Shown here: piece after piece, positions 59,915 through 64,000 of the stretch
How the letters are laid out: the number at the start of each line of letters is the position of its first letter
How positions within the stretch are numbered: position 1 is the stretch's first letter
Source: Arabidopsis thaliana
Taxonomy: Eukaryota > Streptophyta > Magnoliopsida > Brassicales > Brassicaceae
Assembly (NCBI RefSeq): GCF_000001735.4
Contig: NC_003070.9
Coordinates: forward strand, 12,394,001 to 12,458,000
Direction of reading: 5' to 3'
DNA: 64,000 bases
Notes under the pieces: model-generated
Told to the model about the DNA's origin: nothing
What the model saw: the letters and a program-made list of their open reading frames with translations, nothing else
Database searches by the model: none
Position numbers and translations under genes: made by a program

Positions 59915-60871
59915 TGGTGGTTCTCTTGAACTCTTAACTACTGGTAAGTTAGAAGAAGAAACCATGATCCACATTAGTGTTCATGGGATTATTGACCTAT
60001 CTATAATATATGAAACTTTGAATATGTACAGAGTTTGAAAGAGTAAAGTACAATAATTCGTGATAAAGGAGTTTCTTTTCCTTCTCGATTGTCCTTGTTT
60101 TTTTTTCTGCATATCTTCTGGGTTTCAATATTCACAAAGTAGACTGTCTGGTTTTGGTTTCATCAAAGCATGATCTTGAAGAGGTACTGTGAATCGTGAA
60201 GCAAACTCGTGTATTCATCTCTGTTGAAGTTGTAGATACTTTAGGCTGAGCTCCGGTGATCTGTGTCGTGTTGACGGTGATTGTTATCCCGATTTGTGGA
60301 ACTGTTGCCACTGAGGAAAGAGAGTATGATCCGTAGGAATCTGCAAGCTTGAGAAACTAGAGAGCAGATACCGACGACGCAACCAACCGAAGTTTCCTCT
60401 GTTCTACTCATGGCAGCTTCCAAGAGAAAGCTTAAACCTTTATCTATCACCCGTCCTCTGTTATTGATCGCTGAGGCGGTTGCGCCGCCATTCTTTAATG
60501 AAGTTACTAGTTGCCGACTACAATATAAGTCGTATGGCTGGGCAAAATATTAGTTTGATTCGATCGGATCCGTTATTTGGTTCGATTCAATTCGAAAAAT
60601 CGGGATATCTATAGTTTTACAAAGCAAATTAAAAAATAAAAAATTTGTTAAAAGTGAAACAAATAACTAATACTAAAATTTAAATAAGTGGATATCTGTT
60701 TCGATCTATTATACACAAAACATATATATATATATATATATAGATAATTACATACATATATATTAATAATTTAACACTTTTTATGTAAGTTTTATCAGTT
60801 TTTTTTTTGTTTTTTTTAACTTCAAACTTTAGGCTTTATTATAGTGATGAAGTGTAATCCTCATGGATGAA
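59915..60871. other. Intergenic region right of NAC017
   Basis: A minus-strand open frame with no clear ATG (about 60520-60241) reads SFLLEAAMSRTEETSVGC and ends HDTDHRSSA. I do not recognise it, but its residue make-up is plausible for a small protein or decayed gene. A TA-repeat run lies near 60722-60742. Confidence 0.35.
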
Positions 60872-61115
60872 TTATACAATAAAAAATGGAACCAAAGAGA
60901 AAAGAGAAAAAGAAGTATTATTTGGGAATGGAGTCTTCACTAAACAATCAGCAACTTTATTACACGTTCTAGGCACCCATGTGACTTCGGCTTCGAAAAA
61001 TTTCTTCTGCCAGTATTGAATCTCCCTTATCAAGTTGTGTAACTCAAAACTTCGGGCTTTGCCATTGACACACTCTGCCACACTTCTATTGTCACCTTCG
61101 AATATATCACACTCA
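60872..61115 (-). pseudogene. LINE-type RNase H fragment
   Basis: The minus-strand frame reads DIFEGDNRSVAECVNGKARS, ELHNLIREIQYWQKKFFEAE and VTWVPRTCNKVADCLVKT, ending NTSFSLFSLVPFFIV. These match the C-terminal RNase H domain (ECD..., VPR..N..AD.LAK) common in plant non-LTR retrotransposons. It has lost the catalytic N-terminal part and any RT, so it is a truncated relic. Confidence 0.8.
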
Positions 61116-61792
61116 GTTTATGTTCATTAAATTAATTATTTAAATATTTTTTTAGTGAATCATTATTTATTTGGGATTAAATTTTTGATTTTTATAATTT
61201 TTATTAATTTTTATAATTATTTTTTAATATATACATAACAAATTGAATATTTGACAAATAGTTCAGATTTTAAAGAATATCCAAAAATTCGGTTACTTTC
61301 GAAACAAATATAAATCAGAACACTAATTATTCGGATAAAACAAATCGGATAACAAATAATATTACAATTTTGAATATTCCGTTGGTGTCGACCCCTAAAA
61401 TTAAATTATGTGAAATTTTTAGCATCGGATAATGTTTAGCGAGTTAAAAAAATGAATTATTAGGTGTTTGTTACGGATCTGATTGTTTTCTATTTTATAT
61501 AAGTAAGGAAAAAAATCTGTTTTTTCTTCTTTTTTACATTAATATAAATTGAAACAACTTGTTATTGCGCTCTCTTTGAAAATTCCAAGAACACTAAATG
61601 TGGTCAATAATGGCAGATTTAGTAACAAACATATTTCAACAATTAACTATACAAATTATTCCCAAAACAGAAGGCTTAATATCAACATCTTAAAATTTAC
61701 TAAAAATTGAAAACACTAAAGAGGAAATTAAGTGACCAAGTCTTCTTCTTCTTTACTCTCTCCTTTCTGTTACCGTCGAAAAAATCGAGCTA
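61116..61792. other. Intergenic, oxidoreductase promoter side
   Basis: AT-rich. Sequence near 61290-61380 (repeated cggat...aaaac, cggataaca) is similar to text near 60560-60690 and may be remains of one decayed element surrounding the LINE fragment. No gene seen. Confidence 0.35.
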
Positions 61793-62935
61793 ATGTCCGG
61801 TGATAACCAGATCCGAATCGGACTCTTAAGCTGCACAAACAAAGTCCGCAAACTCTCTCGAGCTATAAATCTCTCTCCAAACGCTACTATATCCGCCATA
61901 GCCACCACAAGCTCCATCGAAGAAGCAAAATCATTTGCTAAATCCAACAATTTCCCTCCGAATACAAAACTCCACAGCTCCTACGAGTCACTTCTAGAAG
62001 ATCCCGACGTCGACGCCGTCTATTTCCCTATCCCCACTCGCCTCCACGTCGAGTGGGCTACACTCGCCGCTATTAAGGGTAAACATATACTCCTTGATAA
62101 GCCTGTTGCTTTAAACGTAGCTGAGTTTGATCAGATCGTTGAAGCTTGTGAGGTTAATGGTGTTCAATTTATGGATGGAACTCAGTGGATGCATAGCCCT
62201 AGAACGGATAAGATTAAAGAATTTGTGAATGATTTAGAGAGTTTTGGTCAGATTAAATCTGTAAGTGTTTAAGTACTTAAATTAGTAACTTAATCATGTT
62301 TATTGAAATTTTGAGTATAGAACGATGGTCTTATGCTTATGCAGGTGTATAGTTGTTTCTCATTTGCTGCGAGTGATGATTTCTTAAAACATGATATTCG
62401 TGTAAAGCCTGGTCTTGATGGACTTGGAGCTCTCGGTGATGCTGGATGGTATACGATCCAAGCGATTCTTCTTGTTAACAACTTTAAACTTCCGAAGACC
62501 GTTACTGCTTTGTCCGGTTCTGTTTTAAACGATGCGGGGATTGTTCTTTCTTGTGGTGCGTTGTTTGATTGGGAAGATGGGGTCAATGCAACGATTTACT
62601 GTTCTTTCTTGGCGAATTTGACGATGGAGATAACTGCGATCGGTACGAAAGGTAGTCTTCGTGTTCATGATTTTGTTATACCGTATATGGAAACCGAGGC
62701 TGTGTTTACTACAAGTGGTGGAGGTTGTGTTAGTGAACATAAAGTAATGACTGAGCTTTCACAAGAGGCGTGTATGGTTATGGAATTTGCTCGGTTGGTT
62801 GGAGAAATCAAAAACAGAGGAGCTAAACCGGATGGGTTTTGGATGAGGTTTAGCCGGAATACGCAGTTGCTTGTTGATGCTGTGAAAGAGTCGATTGATA
62901 ATAACCTTGAACCGGTGTTTCTCTCCGGCCGGTGA
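61793..62935 (+). CDS. Gfo/Idh/MocA-family oxidoreductase (At1g34200-like)
   Basis: Two exons, 61793-62260 and 62345-62935, give 352 aa. The N-terminal Rossmann fold starts IRIGLLSCTNKVRKLSRAIN. Relatives usually have a Gly/Ala-rich G-x-G-x-x-A loop; here GLLSCTNK lacks the second Gly. LLDKPVALN replaces the common E-K-P motif with D-K-P. The C-terminal substrate domain includes LDGLGALGDAGWYTIQAILL, a region carrying catalytic side chains in the family. These NAD(P)-dependent enzymes oxidise or reduce sugars and related small molecules; the substrate here is unknown. No signal peptide is seen. Confidence 0.92.
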
Positions 62936-64000
62936 GAAAGAGCTCAGAAGTTAGATCAGATTTGTTTGTGTCGATGCTTTTAGTAGATGTAGTAATTAGG
63001 GGTTTATGTATGATATCTTCTCGGCGTCCGTTGGTGGAGAGGTCAATTAAAGATCTCCTTGGCGCATGGCTGCAAGCATTTCATCAATACATTTCATCCA
63101 TCACCAAGAAATTCTAGGGATATATACTGCATAGAGCTTCAAAGACTTGGTGCAGTGTCACTCACGAGTTTTGCTGTGTTTAATGTGGCACCGGGGTTTG
63201 CTTGTAAATCTATACCTCCAGCTTTAATAGCAGAGGTAGTGACTATGGCTGGTAAACTTTGGCATTATGTGACTTCTTTCTCCGATGTGACATCTTCAGG
63301 TGTCCAAACAAAAATCTCTGCTCATAAGACAATATAAGTTCATCGACAATACTAGCTACTGTTTTGTTGAATTCACAATCTCTGCACCTTTCTTATATAG
63401 CAGCCACCTTGGATTAATTTTGTTTTTGTTTTCCTTTTTCCTATGGTTTATGATTCAGAAGTTTAGATTATACGTTTATTTACAAGAATCCAGAGAATGA
63501 GTACATAATTGACCAAAAATAAAAGTTCAAATTATTTTGATGTAGAATTATAAATTAGTATTTGTAACTATGTTTTTTTTTAGTTTTTTGAATTTTTAAA
63601 GAAGAAAAAACACACATGTCAATATTTGTTCGACAAATATTGGTATGTGTTGTGTTCACGTGAGTTAACAATTTTGAAAACTTATCTACATATACATTTT
63701 TGCAGCCATTTATGTATACTTATTTACATTGGTTGCCATTGGCTTTTAATTATTGGGTTTTTTTTTTTGGTAATAAATTGATTAACAAACGAAAAACATT
63801 CGAAATATATTTCAATCCTATATATCACGCAGATTTCTCCAAAATTTAAACTAGATTTTGGCAACTATTTAAAACAAAAAATGTTTGACAAACTAAAATA
63901 CAATTGCAATCCCTTAAAATGAGCAAAACGCACCTAAATACATTTTTTACAATTCACTAAATCTTATTTCTCCAAAATTTGAACTAGATTTCGGCAACTA
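62936..64000. other. Right flank
   Basis: A 92-codon frame at 63059-63337 (VFNVAPGFACKSIPPALIAE) has no motif I recognise; it may be a relic or chance. A 35-bp direct repeat (atttctccaaaatttaaact... and atttctccaaaatttgaact...) lies at 63833-63867 and 63966-64000, spaced 133 bp, cut by the window end. Confidence 0.45.

Noticed and set aside
60241-60520. Small protein or pseudogene with SRTEETSVGC
   Set aside because: The frame is open but no convincing ATG or homologue was recognised, so it is only mentioned within the intergenic entry.
1-64000. tRNA, rRNA and CRISPR arrays
   Set aside because: None recognised by eye on either strand; the only tRNA-like strings are retrotransposon primer sites.

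Overview
The window looks like Arabidopsis thaliana chromosome 1 (the At1g34050 to At1g34200 neighbourhood) or a very close relative. The DNA is AT-rich and plant-like, with short GT-AG introns. Spliced models built by hand give proteins whose lengths and motifs match remembered Arabidopsis genes: TAR4 463 aa, SAMC2 345 aa, the RGI5-type receptor kinase 1072 aa, STT3B 735 aa, NAC016 564 aa and NAC017 557 aa. The identification rests on recognition, not on a database search.

Layout. 1-7.0 kb holds the 3' part of an ankyrin/PGG-domain membrane protein gene (+), an alliinase-like aminotransferase (TAR4, -) and an S-adenosylmethionine carrier (SAMC2, -). 7.8-23.2 kb is a choline-kinase-like pseudogene split by a 13.5 kb nested retrotransposon block. 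The outer Copia element (A) has a GGTGA target duplication. It carries an antisense Gypsy fragment inside gag and an antisense Copia-type element (B, duplication ACCCT). One LTR of B is itself split by a third Copia element (C, duplication GATAC). 23.3-27.2 kb is a leucine-rich-repeat receptor kinase (-) with a GC-AG intron.

27.2-32.8 kb is a long gene-poor stretch with a small hAT-like element, a compound microsatellite, an 86-89 bp tandem repeat and a hairpin-forming inverted repeat. 32.8-39.0 kb carries inositol polyphosphate 5-phosphatase I and STT3B (both +). 39.4-41.3 kb is a poly(A)-binding-protein-like gene (-) that lacks the PABC/MLLE domain and appears frameshifted at a splice junction. 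42.1-45.2 kb is a 14-exon tRNA pseudouridine synthase (+). An inverted broken copy of the PAB gene's 5' end lies at about 46.2-46.7 kb. 47.4-49.2 kb is a DYW-type PPR gene (+). 49.6-52.8 kb is ARF13 (-), whose PB1 exons are intact but lie beyond a premature stop. 54.7-59.9 kb holds the tandem membrane-tethered NAC genes NAC016 and NAC017 (+). 61.8-62.9 kb is a Gfo/Idh/MocA oxidoreductase (+).

These genes do not form one pathway; the window is ordinary chromosome-arm sequence passing into TE-rich, pericentromere-like sequence. The most informative themes are gene decay (choline kinase, PAB-like, ARF13, element polyproteins), nested transposition, and local duplication (NAC pair, inverted PAB fragment). 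I saw no tRNA, rRNA or CRISPR array and nothing I would call a wholly new system. The best leads are the start-stop AUG codon at matching positions upstream of both NAC genes, the LTR-borne ORF of element C, and the ARF13 frameshift.
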